A stretch of 64,000 nt of DNA from UBA2219 sp964612075. Its GTDB lineage: Bacteria; Desulfobacterota; Deferrimicrobia; Deferrimicrobiales; Deferrimicrobiaceae. The notes beneath the pieces were generated by a model, which worked only from the letters and a program-made list of their open reading frames with translations, searched no databases and was not told the DNA's origin. The DNA is taken from positions 1 through 64,000 of the forward strand of contig CAZTFC010000007.1 of assembly GCA_964612075.1 (NCBI GenBank). The letters run 5' to 3'. Below are positions 17,921 to 26,048 of the stretch, piece by piece. The position numbers and the translations under genes were made by a program. Each line of letters opens with the position of its first letter. Position 1 is the stretch's first letter.

Positions 17921-19072
17921 GTGAGGCGCGGCCCCGTCACCGTGGAGGACGTCCGGCGGGCTCTCGACGAAGAGTATCCGTTCGCTCACAAGGAGGATTG
18001 GGACAACGTGGGGATCCTCGTGGGAGACCCCGCCGCGCCCGTCCGGACGATCGCGGTCGCCCTGACCGCCACGCCCGGCGTGCTCGCCGCCCTGAGGCGC
18101 CGCTCCGCCGACCTGCTCGTCACCCATCACCCCGTCCTGTTCTCCCCCGTCAAGGCCCTCCGGCCGGACCATCCCGCTTCCTCCGCGGCGTACCACCTTC
18201 TGCGGGCGGGCATATCCGCGATCTCGGCGCACACCAACGCCGACGCCGCCCCCCGCGGGGTGTCGCACGCGATGGCCCGCGCCCTGCGCCTCGCGGGGAT
18301 CCGGCCGCTGGTCCCGGGGGAGCCCTCTTCCGATTCCTGCAGGATCGTAGTGTTCGTACCGGAGACGCACGCGGACGAGGTCCTTTCGGCCGCGGATTCG
18401 GCCGGCGCGGCGCGGATCGGTTCCTACTCCCGCTGCTCGTTCCGCTCGATGGGCACGGGGTCGTTCCGCGGGGACGCGGGGTCCGCGCCGTTTTCGGGAG
18501 CCCCGGGGCGCGAGGAGCGCGTGGAGGAGGTCCGCCTCGAGACGGTCGCGGCGGGGGCCCTCGTCCCGCGGGTGCTGAGGGCGATACGGGATGCACACCC
18601 GTACGAAGAGCCCGTCGTCGACGTCATCCCGCTGCGCGGCGGCGCTTTGGGGGGCGGGATCGGAGCCGTGGGCGAGCTTCCGGCCCCGCTGTCCCTGGCG
18701 GAGGCGCTCGGCGCGGTCCGGCGGCGCCTGCGCCCCGCGTGGATCAAGGCGGCGGGCCCCCGGCGCGGGACGGTGCGCCGCGTGGCGGTCGTGGGAGGGA
18801 GCGGCGGGGAATACCTGCGCGCCGCGCTCGAGGCGGGCGCGGACCTCTTCGTCACGGGGGACGTGAAATACCACCAGGCGCTCGAGGCGGAAAGCGCGGG
18901 GATTCCCGTGGCGGACATCGGGCATGCCTCGGGGGAGCGGTGGATCCTGCCGGAGTTCCGGCGGGTCCTCCTCGAGCGATTTCGCGGCGCCGTCACGGTC
19001 CGCGTCATGGATGAAACGGAGCCCCTGCGGCTTATCGCCGCGGGGCGATCACGGGGAGGGAAAAGACCTTGA
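17921..19072 (+). CDS. Nif3-like dinuclear metal-centre protein with inserted YqfO-type domain
   Basis: The 383-residue product is a member of the Nif3/YqfO (DUF34) family. Metal ligands are visible at His69-His70 (LVTHHPVLF), His104 (SAHTNAD) and in the C-terminal block TGDVKYH...GHASGE. The middle part (about 130-250) carries the CutA/PII-like insertion found in YqfO and other long members. The start GTG 17921 lies just after the tRNA terminator. Members have been linked to GTP cyclohydrolase-like or metal-chaperone functions, without consensus. Its stop overlaps the next ATG by one nucleotide, and the Nif3-zinc-ribbon pair recurs in many bacteria. Confidence 0.92.
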   Translation: MRRGPVTVEDVRRALDEEYPFAHKEDWDNVGILVGDPAAPVRTIAVALTATPGVLAALRRRSADLLVTHHPVLFSPVKALRPDHPASSAAYHLLRAGISAISAHTNADAAPRGVSHAMARALRLAGIRPLVPGEPSSDSCRIVVFVPETHADEVLSAADSAGAARIGSYSRCSFRSMGTGSFRGDAGSAPFSGAPGREERVEEVRLETVAAGALVPRVLRAIRDAHPYEEPVVDVIPLRGGALGGGIGAVGELPAPLSLAEALGAVRRRLRPAWIKAAGPRRGTVRRVAVVGGSGGEYLRAALEAGADLFVTGDVKYHQALEAESAGIPVADIGHASGERWILPEFRRVLLERFRGAVTVRVMDETEPLRLIAAGRSRGGKRP

Positions 19073-19797
19073 TGGAGCAGGTGAGGCACCTGATCGAAAT
19101 GCAGGAGATCATGAGCCAGGCGAAACGCCTCGAGGACGAGAAGCGCAGGATTCCGCTCGAGGTGGCGGACCTGAAGGGTCTCTTCGAGGAGCGGGAGGCG
19201 GCGTTCCTCGCTGCGGACCAGGAGTTCGAGGAGCTGAAGAGACAGCGGCGGGAGAAGGAGCGGGAGATCGAGGAGGAGCGGGACAAGGTCGAGAAGGCCA
19301 AGGCGAAGCTCATGTCGATCAAGACCAACAAGGAATATTACGCCATGCTCAAGGAGATCGAGGGGACCCGGCGGACCAACTCCGCCCGGGAGGAAGAGCT
19401 TCTCTCCCTCCTTTCGAAGTACGAGGAGTCGGAAAAACGGCTCTCCGAGCGGAAAGCCGAGCTGGACGAAGTGACGGGGAAGTACCGGGAGCGGATGGCC
19501 GAGGTCGAGGCGCGGATGGGCTCCTTCGACGAGGACATCGCGAAGATCCTGGACCGCAAGCGCCAGGTGGCGCTGAACCTGGACGCGGCGCTCGTCCGCC
19601 GTTTCGAGATGATCTTCGAGAGGCGCGAGGGGCTGGCCATCATCGCGGCGAGGAACTACTGCTGCACCGGCTGCCACATGAACATCTCGCCCCAGCTCTA
19701 CAACATGCTGCAGCGGGACGACAAGATCCTCACCTGCCCCAACTGCAACCGGATCCTCTATTACGAGCCGCCGGAAGACAAGGCGGCGGGCGAGTGA
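19072..19797 (+). CDS. coiled-coil protein with C-terminal C4 zinc ribbon (zf-RING_7 family)
   Basis: The 241-residue protein is a long charged coiled coil (about 5-180) followed by a four-cysteine zinc ribbon with the pairs CTGC and CPNC in the last 45 residues. This is the zf-RING_7 family, usually encoded next to Nif3-like genes; its role is unknown, though a nucleic-acid or ribosome-linked role has been suggested for relatives. ATG 19072 is used, with a GGGAGGG site about 11 nt ahead; the TTG at 19069 is directly adjacent. Heptad-like Glu/Lys patterns such as EERDKVEKAKAKLMS suggest an antiparallel hairpin. It overlaps the RNase H gene by 4 nt. Confidence 0.9.
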   Translation: MEQVRHLIEMQEIMSQAKRLEDEKRRIPLEVADLKGLFEEREAAFLAADQEFEELKRQRREKEREIEEERDKVEKAKAKLMSIKTNKEYYAMLKEIEGTRRTNSAREEELLSLLSKYEESEKRLSERKAELDEVTGKYRERMAEVEARMGSFDEDIAKILDRKRQVALNLDAALVRRFEMIFERREGLAIIAARNYCCTGCHMNISPQLYNMLQRDDKILTCPNCNRILYYEPPEDKAAGE

Positions 19798-20210
19798 GCC
19801 CCGGCTCCGTCACGGTCCGCGTCGACGGGGCGAGCCGGGGGAACCCGGGTCCCGCGGGCATCGGCGCCGTCGTCGAGTTCGGCGACGGGCGGCCGCCGAT
19901 GGAGCTGTGCGAGTACATCGGCGAGACGACCAACAACGTGGCGGAATACCGCGCCCTGCTCCTGGCGCTCCAGGAGGCGCAGCGGCTCGCTCCCGGGGAC
20001 GCCCTGACCGTGTACTCCGATTCCGAGCTGCTCGTCCGCCAGCTCAACGGGAAATACAAGGTGAAGGCGGAGCATCTCCGGCCGCTGTACGTCGAGGCCT
20101 GCCGCCGGTTGCGGGCGTTCCCGGCGGCCCGTATACTGCATGTAGGGCGCGAGGAGAACCGGAAGGCCGACCTTCTGGCGAACCTGGCGATCGACCAGCA
20201 TCGCGGATAG
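19794..20210 (+). CDS. RNase HI-family ribonuclease
   Basis: The 138-residue protein is an RNase HI, which cuts RNA in RNA-DNA hybrids. All four catalytic carboxylates are present: Asp11 (RVDGASRGNPGPAG), Glu51 (NNVAEYRALL), Asp76 (VYSDSELLV) and Asp126 (NRKADLLANLA). It belongs to the shorter rv2228c/YpdQ-like branch, which lacks the basic handle loop of E. coli RnhA. GTG 19794 overlaps the previous stop (GTGA). The RNase P RNA begins within a few bases of its stop. Confidence 0.93.
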   Translation: MSPGSVTVRVDGASRGNPGPAGIGAVVEFGDGRPPMELCEYIGETTNNVAEYRALLLALQEAQRLAPGDALTVYSDSELLVRQLNGKYKVKAEHLRPLYVEACRRLRAFPAARILHVGREENRKADLLANLAIDQHRG

Positions 20211-20212
20211 CG

Positions 20213-20619
20213 CTCGAGGAGGCCAGGCGGCCGCCGGCCCCGTTTCGGGGCGGGAGGAAAGTCCGGGCTCCGCAGGGCAGGGTGCCGGGTAACGCCCGGT
20301 GGGGGCGACCCCGAGGACAGTGCCACAGAAAACACACCGCCTCCCGCCGTTTCGGCGGGCGGTAAGGGTGAAATGGTGAGGTAAGAGCTCACCGCGCGGC
20401 GGGCGACCGTCGCGGCACGGCAAACCCCACCCGGAGCAAGGCCGAATAGGAGGGCATTTCCCCGGGCGGTTCTTTTCGCCCGGGGGATAAGGGCTGCCCG
20501 CCCGAAGCCCTCGGGTCCAGGCCGCTCAAGGCGCGCGGCAACGCGCGTCGTAGAGAAATGGCCGCCACGCGGCAAAGGCGTCTCGCCGCGCACGGAACCC
20601 GGCTTACGGCCTCCTCGGG
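20213..20619 (+). ncRNA. rnpB: RNase P RNA, bacterial class A
   Basis: This is the catalytic RNA that trims tRNA 5' ends. Class A hallmarks appear in order: GAGGAAAGTCCGGGC (from 20254), ACAGTGCCACAGAAAAC (20317-20333), GGTAAGAGCTCACC (from about 20380), CGGCAAACCCCACCCGGAGC (from about 20418), GCCGAATAGG, AGAGAAATGGCCGCC and GAACCCGGCTTA. The P1 helix pairs CTCGAGGAGGCC (20213-20224) with GGCCTCCTCGGG (20608-20619), which sets the ends to within a few bases. No separate promoter was recognised, so it may be processed from the RNase H transcript. A GCTTTTCCCC stretch follows; no clean terminator is visible. Confidence 0.95.
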
Positions 20620-20714
20620 CGCTTTTCCCCCGTCCGCTTCCCACGGAAACGAACCGAAAAGCCCACCCACCCCGCCGCCGGGGAAATTTTCCTTTGAAAA
20701 TGCATTGAAATACC

Positions 20715-20742
20715 TTGACACCCCTTTCTTCACTTGTAGAAT
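20715..20742 (+). promoter_or_regulatory. promoter of the dcw cluster (Pmra)
   Basis: TTGACA (20715-20720) and TAGAAT (20737-20742) are separated by 16 nt, with an AT-rich upstream stretch (20690-20712) after the GC-rich rnpB end. The predicted start near 20749 places the MraZ boxes at the very beginning of the transcript, where a bound repressor would block initiation or promoter escape. Confidence 0.7.
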
Positions 20743-20752
20743 ATTCCCCAAG

Positions 20753-20777
20753 TGGGTAATCGTGGGGAAAGGTGGGT
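20753..20777 (+). promoter_or_regulatory. MraZ operator: three TGGGN direct repeats
   Basis: TGGGT (20753-20757), TGGGG (20763-20767) and TGGGT (20773-20777) recur with exactly 5 nt between them. In E. coli MraZ binds TGGGN repeats with this 10-bp periodicity ahead of its own gene and represses the cluster. The third repeat overlaps the GTG at 20772, supporting the GTG at 20787 as the mraZ start. Confidence 0.8.
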
Positions 20778-20786
20778 AAGGTCCCA

Positions 20787-21239
20787 GTGATCTTCCGAGG
20801 CCGCTTCGAATATACCATCGATCCCAAAGGGCGCGTGAACGTCCCCGCCCCTTTCCGCGAGCGCCTGCAGGAAACCGGCCAGGAATCCTTCTTCATCACG
20901 AATTACTCCGGCTGCCTCTACGTGTTCGCGGCGGAGGACTGGGCGCGCATCGAAGAGCGGGCCGCCCTGGTCCCGACCACCGACCGGCGCATGAACACCT
21001 TCGTCCGGTTCTTCGTCGGCGGGGCGGTGGAGGCGGTTCCCGACAAGCAGGGACGGATCCTGATTCCGCCTTCGCTGCGCAATTACGCCGGCCTGGAGAA
21101 GGAGGTCGTCATCCAGGGGATGCCCAACCGGTTCGAGGTCTGGTCGCTCGCGCGCTGGCAGGAGGAGCTGGGCCGGTTCGAAAAAGAAGTCAAGGACGAC
21201 CCCGAGTTCGCCAAAGAGATCAGCGAGCTCGGGATCTGA
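20787..21239 (+). CDS. mraZ: transcriptional regulator MraZ
   Basis: MraZ is the cluster's own DNA-binding regulator, a ring-forming protein with two AbrB-like folds per chain. The 150-residue product shows both repeats: FEYTIDPKGRVNVP near the N-terminus and VPDKQGRILIPPSLR in the second half. GTG 20787 is chosen because the product then begins MIFRGRFEYT, matching the usual family N-terminus, and because all three operator repeats then lie upstream. The alternative GTG 20772 would add five residues. It is followed by rsmH after 3 nt. Confidence 0.95.
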   Translation: MIFRGRFEYTIDPKGRVNVPAPFRERLQETGQESFFITNYSGCLYVFAAEDWARIEERAALVPTTDRRMNTFVRFFVGGAVEAVPDKQGRILIPPSLRNYAGLEKEVVIQGMPNRFEVWSLARWQEELGRFEKEVKDDPEFAKEISELGI

Positions 21240-21242
21240 CCC

Positions 21243-22169
21243 TTGGCGACCGGACATATCCCCGTTCTTTTCCAGGAGACGTTGGGATTGCTTGAACCCT
21301 CCCCCGGCGAGGTCTTCCTCGACGGGACGACCGGGGCCGGGGGGCACGCCGCGGAGATCGCAAGGCGGGTCGGCCCGGGCGGCCTGCTGGTCTGCGCGGA
21401 CGAGGACCCGTCGATGCTCTCGGTCGCCGCGGAAAAACTGGCGCAGTTCCCCTGGGTCCGTGCGGTCCAGACGGACTTCTCGGACTTCGCCTCCCTGCGG
21501 GAGGCGGCCGGCGGCAGGAGGTTCGACGGCATGCTCCTCGACCTCGGGATCTCCTCGCTCCAGCTCGACGACCCCTCGCGCGGTTTCTCCTTCCGGGAGG
21601 AAGGACCGCTCGACATGCGGCGCCACCCCGGGGGAGACAGGCCGACCGCGGCGGAGATCCTGCGGGACGCGCGGGAGGAGGAGCTGGCCGACATTTTCTA
21701 CCTTTTCGGGGAAGAGCGTTTCTCGCGCCGCATCGCCCGGGCCGTGGCGGAGCGCAGGAGGAGGGAGCCGATCCGCACGACCATGGAGCTGGCCCGGCTG
21801 GTCGCCGCGGCGATCCCCCGCAGGGCGTGGCCCAGGGACATCCACCCCGCCACGCGGGTGTTCCAGGCGCTCCGGATCGCGGTGAACCGGGAGCTTTCCT
21901 CCCTCGAGGCCTTCCTGGACGGATTCCCCGAGCACCTTTCCCCCGGGGGCAGGGTGGCGGTGATCAGCTTCCACTCCCTCGAGGACCGGCTGGTGAAGAC
22001 GGCGTTTCGCCGGCTGGGACGGGCGGAGAAAGGCGAAAGCGCGGCGTTCCGGTCGCTGACCCGGAAGCCGGTGGTCCCGACGGAACGGGAGAGCCGTGAA
22101 AATCCCAGGGCCCGGAGCGCGAAGCTCCGGGCGGCGCGCAAGGCGCTTCTGGAGGAGGAATCGACATGA
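21243..22169 (+). CDS. rsmH: 16S rRNA (cytosine-N4)-methyltransferase RsmH
   Basis: RsmH (MraW) methylates C1402 of 16S rRNA at N4 with SAM. The 308-residue product begins with the conserved HIPVLFQETL and has the SAM loop DGTTGAGGHA (27-36), followed by LLDLGISSLQLDD, the RGFSFREEGPLDMR block and the VISFHSLEDRLVK motif. The start is TTG 21243, three bases after the mraZ stop; the family position (residue 5 for HIPV) fits. It overlaps ftsL by 4 nt. Confidence 0.97.
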   Translation: MATGHIPVLFQETLGLLEPSPGEVFLDGTTGAGGHAAEIARRVGPGGLLVCADEDPSMLSVAAEKLAQFPWVRAVQTDFSDFASLREAAGGRRFDGMLLDLGISSLQLDDPSRGFSFREEGPLDMRRHPGGDRPTAAEILRDAREEELADIFYLFGEERFSRRIARAVAERRRREPIRTTMELARLVAAAIPRRAWPRDIHPATRVFQALRIAVNRELSSLEAFLDGFPEHLSPGGRVAVISFHSLEDRLVKTAFRRLGRAEKGESAAFRSLTRKPVVPTERESRENPRARSAKLRAARKALLEEEST

Positions 22170-22498
22170 CGAAGATCACCGTGGGCAACGGCGTCTACAT
22201 CATCTCGGAGATCCGCAGGGAAGCCCCGCCGATCCCCGCCGTCCCGCGCCGCAGGGCGTTCCTCGTTCTGCTGGCCGTGCTGCTCGGCATCGGCCTCTTC
22301 AACGTATGGCTCTCGGGGCTTTACATCCGGACGGGGTACCGGGTATCCACCGCGCTGGAGGAGAAGCGGACCCTCCAGATGCAGAAGGACGTCCTGCGGA
22401 CCGAGATCCTCGCGCTGAAGAGCCCGGCGCGCATCGATACCATCGCCCGCAACCAGCTGGGGATGGTGGACCCCCGGATGGAGGGGGTCATCCGGTGA
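22166..22498 (+). CDS. ftsL: cell division protein FtsL
   Basis: FtsL is a small single-pass divisome protein. The 110-residue product has a short cytoplasmic part with basic residues (PRRR), one membrane segment (about 31-51, FLVLLAVLLGIGLFNVWLSG) and a periplasmic coiled coil ending in the RIDTIARNQLGMVDP motif typical of the family. It starts at ATG 22166, overlapping rsmH by 4 nt, and lies directly before ftsI as in most dcw clusters. Sequence conservation is always low; position and topology carry the call. Confidence 0.92.
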   Translation: MTKITVGNGVYIISEIRREAPPIPAVPRRRAFLVLLAVLLGIGLFNVWLSGLYIRTGYRVSTALEEKRTLQMQKDVLRTEILALKSPARIDTIARNQLGMVDPRMEGVIR

Positions 22499-22499
22499 G

Positions 22500-24551
22500 A
22501 TGATCCCGCGCGCGCGCCTGATCCTCGGGGTACTCCTTTCGCTCTACGTTCTCGTCGTCGCCAGGGCCTTCCACATCCAGGTCCTCGGGGTGAAAGGGAT
22601 CCGCGAGAGGGGCGCGAAGCAATACGGGACCTCCATCCCGCTCGTCCCGAAGCGGGGCGTGATCCACGACAGGAACGGCAGCGAGCTCGCGGTGAGCATC
22701 GCGACGAAATCGATCTTCGTCCAGCCCGCGAAGCTTTCGGATCCCCGGAAGGCCGCCGTCCTCCTCGCCCCCAGGGTCTCGCGCCCGGCCTCGGAACTGA
22801 AGAAGCTGTTCTCGTCGGACAAGAGCTTCGTCTGGGTGCGCCGGCAGATGCCCTCGACGGCCGCGGACGAGGCGGTCCTCGAGGTGAAGGAGGCGCTGGC
22901 CGCCCGCGACCCGCGCGCCCGCGGGAAGGCCTCGGCCGTCGAAGGGATCGGCACCGTCGAGGAGCCGAAGCGCTTCTACCCCAACCGGGAGCTCGCCGCC
23001 TCCCTGCTCGGCTTCACGAACCTGGACTGCGAGGGGATCGAGGGGGTCGAGCTCGCCCTGGACAATTACCTGCGCGGGGAGCGGGCGTACCTGGTCTGCG
23101 AGCGAGATGCCCGGGGACGGCTCATCGTCCCCGCGAGCACGTCCCTTGAGGTCAACTCCAGGGGGCACTCGGTGACCCTGACGATCGACCGGAACATACA
23201 GCACATCGCGGAGAAGGAGCTCCAGGCCGCCGTGGCGAAGTACAGGGCCCGCGGCGGGATGGCGCTGGTGCTGTCCCCGAAGACGGGCGAGGTGCTGGCG
23301 ATGGCGACCACCCCGACGTTCAACCCGAACGCGCCCGCCGGCGCGCCGGCCTCGGCACGGAGGAACCAGCCGCTGACGGACAGCTTCGAGCCCGGGTCCA
23401 CCTTCAAGGTGTTCACGCTGGCGTCGGCCCTCGAAATGGGCGCGATCCGGAAATCGGACATGTTCTTCTGCGAGAACGGCAAGTACGCCTACGCGGGAAG
23501 GACGATCCACGACACGCACAAATACGGTTGGCTCAACGGGGCGGACATCCTCAAGGTCTCGAGCAACATCGGGATCACGAAGATCAACGAACGGATGAAC
23601 GGCGACCGCTTCTACGACATGATCCGCGCCTTCGGGTTCGGCTCCCGCACCGGCATCGAGCTCAAGGGGGAGGTCCCGGGGATCGGCCCCTCCAGGAGCG
23701 CCTTCAACAGCCGCATCCGCCGCGCCACGGTCTCCTTCGGGCAGGGGATCGCCGTGACCCCGGTGCAGCTGGCCGCCGGGATGTCGGCGGTCATCAACGG
23801 CGGCAGGATGATGAAGCCCTACATCGTGCGGGAGATCCTCGATCCCGAGGGGAACCCGGTGTACCGTGGGCAGCCGCGCGAGCTGCGCCGCGTCCTTTCG
23901 CCCCGGACCTCCGCCCAGATGCGCGAGATCCTGGGAAGCGTGGTGCAGGGGGACGGGACGGGGACGCAGGCCCGGATCAAGGGGTTCCTCGTCGGGGGGA
24001 AGACCGGCACGGCGCAGAAGGTGGAGCTTGGCACGGGCAGGTATTCGCCCGACAAGCGGACCGCGTCCTTCATCGGGTTCCTTCCCCTGCAGGACCCGGA
24101 GCTGCTCATCCTCGTCGTGATCGACGAGCCGCGCGGGCAGGTCTACGGCGGGGTGGTCGCCGCGCCCGCGTTCAACCAGATCGCGGTCAAGACGGCGTAC
24201 TACCTCGGCATCCAGCCGACGGAGCCCATCGTCGACGCGGAGCCCGGGAAGGCCGGGAAGCCCGGGGCGATCGAGGCGCCGGGCGGGTCCCGCGGGGTCC
24301 GCGTGACGCCCGTGTCCACCGCGGCGTCTCCGAGCCCGATGATCATGCCGGACCTCGCGGGGCTGTCGATGGGGCGGGTCGTCGACATGATGAACCGGTA
24401 CCCGGTCAAGCTGTCCATCTCGGGAAGCGGGATCGCCCGCTCCCAGACTCCCGTCGCCGGGACCGTCCTTTCGCCGGGCGCCGAGTGCTCGGTGCGGTTC
24501 GCCGCGGAAAGCTCTCCGGTGAAGGTCGCGACGAAGGAGGGGAGTCGTTGA
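22500..24551 (+). CDS. ftsI: division-specific penicillin-binding protein FtsI (PBP3) with one PASTA domain
   Basis: FtsI is the septal transpeptidase that cross-links peptidoglycan with FtsW. The 683-residue class B PBP has an N-terminal membrane anchor (about 7-22), the pedestal domain with KRGVIHDRNG (51-60), and the transpeptidase motifs SxxK (Ser300-Lys303 in EPGSTFK), SSN (354-356) and KTG (501-503). A C-terminal PASTA domain (about 612-670, MIMPDLAGLSMGRVVDMM) follows a Gly/Pro-rich linker. PASTA domains are usual in Gram-positive PBPs and absent from E. coli FtsI; they also occur in several Desulfuromonadota. ATG 22500 starts just after the ftsL stop. Confidence 0.96.
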   Translation: MIPRARLILGVLLSLYVLVVARAFHIQVLGVKGIRERGAKQYGTSIPLVPKRGVIHDRNGSELAVSIATKSIFVQPAKLSDPRKAAVLLAPRVSRPASELKKLFSSDKSFVWVRRQMPSTAADEAVLEVKEALAARDPRARGKASAVEGIGTVEEPKRFYPNRELAASLLGFTNLDCEGIEGVELALDNYLRGERAYLVCERDARGRLIVPASTSLEVNSRGHSVTLTIDRNIQHIAEKELQAAVAKYRARGGMALVLSPKTGEVLAMATTPTFNPNAPAGAPASARRNQPLTDSFEPGSTFKVFTLASALEMGAIRKSDMFFCENGKYAYAGRTIHDTHKYGWLNGADILKVSSNIGITKINERMNGDRFYDMIRAFGFGSRTGIELKGEVPGIGPSRSAFNSRIRRATVSFGQGIAVTPVQLAAGMSAVINGGRMMKPYIVREILDPEGNPVYRGQPRELRRVLSPRTSAQMREILGSVVQGDGTGTQARIKGFLVGGKTGTAQKVELGTGRYSPDKRTASFIGFLPLQDPELLILVVIDEPRGQVYGGVVAAPAFNQIAVKTAYYLGIQPTEPIVDAEPGKAGKPGAIEAPGGSRGVRVTPVSTAASPSPMIMPDLAGLSMGRVVDMMNRYPVKLSISGSGIARSQTPVAGTVLSPGAECSVRFAAESSPVKVATKEGSR

Positions 24552-26047
24552 GGCTTTCGGACCTTCTCCGGTTCCTCGGGCCCGCGGCGCCCGACATTCC
24601 GGGAGAGATCGAGATCGGGGGGATCCGGGTCGATTCGCGCGCCGTCCGCCCGGGCGACCTGTTCGTGGCCCTCTCCGGCACGAAGGCCGACGGCCATGAT
24701 TTCCTCGGCGCGGCGGCGCGCGCCGGCGCAGCGGCGGCGCTGGTGGAGCGGGATGTCCCGTCCCCGCCCCTGCCCGTAGTCCGCGTTCCGAAGACGGCGG
24801 AGGCGCTCTGGAAGGCCGCGGTCGCCTTCCACGGAGACCCTTCCGCGACCCTGCGCGTCGCCGGGATCACGGGGACCAACGGCAAGACGACGACCTGCTA
24901 CCTGCTGGAAGGGATACTCCGGGCCGCCGGGAAGGTCCCCGCGGTCATCGGGACCATCGACTACCGGGTCGGGGGGAAGGTCCTGCGGAAGGGGCTGACC
25001 ACGCCGTTCCCCCACGACCTCCAGGCCGTGATGGCGGAGTCGCTCTCGGCGGGGGCCACGGACCTCGTCATGGAGGTGTCCTCCCACAGCGCGGCCCAGG
25101 GGCGCATCGAGGGGGTGCGTTTCGACCTCGGGATCTTCACCAACCTCACGCGGGACCACCTCGACTTCCACGGCGACATGGAATCGTATTTCCAGGCCAA
25201 GGCGAGGTTCTTCCGGGAGTACCTCCCCTCGGGCGGGAAGCGCGCCGGCGTCGCGCTGAACGCCGACGATCCTTTCGGGGAGCGGCTCGCGCAGGAATTC
25301 CCTTCCGCCCTGACCTTCGGCTTCTCCCGGGCCCGGGAGATCTTCCCGCTCCGGATGGAGATGACGTGGGAGGGGTCCGCGATGGAGCTGTCCACGCCCG
25401 CGGGCCGCCTCCCGCTGCGTTCCCGGCTGATCGGGGCGCACAACGTGTCCAACATCATGGCGGCGGTCGCCGGCGCGCTGCTGCTCTCCGTCCCGGCGGA
25501 GGCCGTCGCGGCCGGGATCGAGTCGGTCCGCACGATCCCCGGAAGGCTGGAGCCGGTGGACAACGACCGCGGGCTGCACATCTTCGTGGATTACGCCCAC
25601 ACGCCGGACGGAATGGACCGGGTGCTCACGACGCTGCGGGGGCTCGCGGAAGGGCGCCTCATCACGGTGTTCGGCTGCGGGGGCGACCGGGACCGCGGCA
25701 AGCGGCCCGAGATGGGCCGGATCGCGGCGCTGCGCTCCGACGTCGTGGTGGTGACCTCCGACAACCCGCGGAACGAGGACCCCGGCGCGATCATCTCGGA
25801 GATCCTCCCGGGGCTTTCCTCCGAGGGGTTCGTGGAGGCCCGCGGGCCGGTCGATTGGGAAGACGGGTACTACCTGGTGGTGCGCGACAGGAAGGCGGCG
25901 ATCTCCGCGGCGTTGTCGCTGGCGGAAGCGGGTGACGCGATCGCGATCGTCGGGAAAGGACACGAGGATGTCCAGATCGTCGGGGACCGGCGCCTGCCGT
26001 TCGACGACCGGGGGGTGGTCCGGGATGTGCTCGCCCAGGGGCGGTAG
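24548..26047 (+). CDS. murE: UDP-MurNAc-tripeptide synthetase MurE (meso-DAP type)
   Basis: MurE ligates meso-diaminopimelate to UDP-MurNAc-L-Ala-D-Glu with ATP. The 499-residue product has the Mur-ligase P-loop GITGTNGKTTT (106-116), a central domain with LTRDHLDFHGDM and a C-terminal domain with DNPR at about 405-408, the motif that marks diaminopimelate rather than lysine specificity. The start is TTG 24548, overlapping the ftsI stop (TTGA). That inferred specificity fits a Gram-negative wall. Confidence 0.97.
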   Translation: MRLSDLLRFLGPAAPDIPGEIEIGGIRVDSRAVRPGDLFVALSGTKADGHDFLGAAARAGAAAALVERDVPSPPLPVVRVPKTAEALWKAAVAFHGDPSATLRVAGITGTNGKTTTCYLLEGILRAAGKVPAVIGTIDYRVGGKVLRKGLTTPFPHDLQAVMAESLSAGATDLVMEVSSHSAAQGRIEGVRFDLGIFTNLTRDHLDFHGDMESYFQAKARFFREYLPSGGKRAGVALNADDPFGERLAQEFPSALTFGFSRAREIFPLRMEMTWEGSAMELSTPAGRLPLRSRLIGAHNVSNIMAAVAGALLLSVPAEAVAAGIESVRTIPGRLEPVDNDRGLHIFVDYAHTPDGMDRVLTTLRGLAEGRLITVFGCGGDRDRGKRPEMGRIAALRSDVVVVTSDNPRNEDPGAIISEILPGLSSEGFVEARGPVDWEDGYYLVVRDRKAAISAALSLAEAGDAIAIVGKGHEDVQIVGDRRLPFDDRGVVRDVLAQGR

Positions 26048-26048
26048 G

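Noticed and set aside
20772..20786. Earlier GTG start for mraZ
   Set aside because: It lies on the third MraZ repeat and adds residues before the usual MIFRGRFEYT start.
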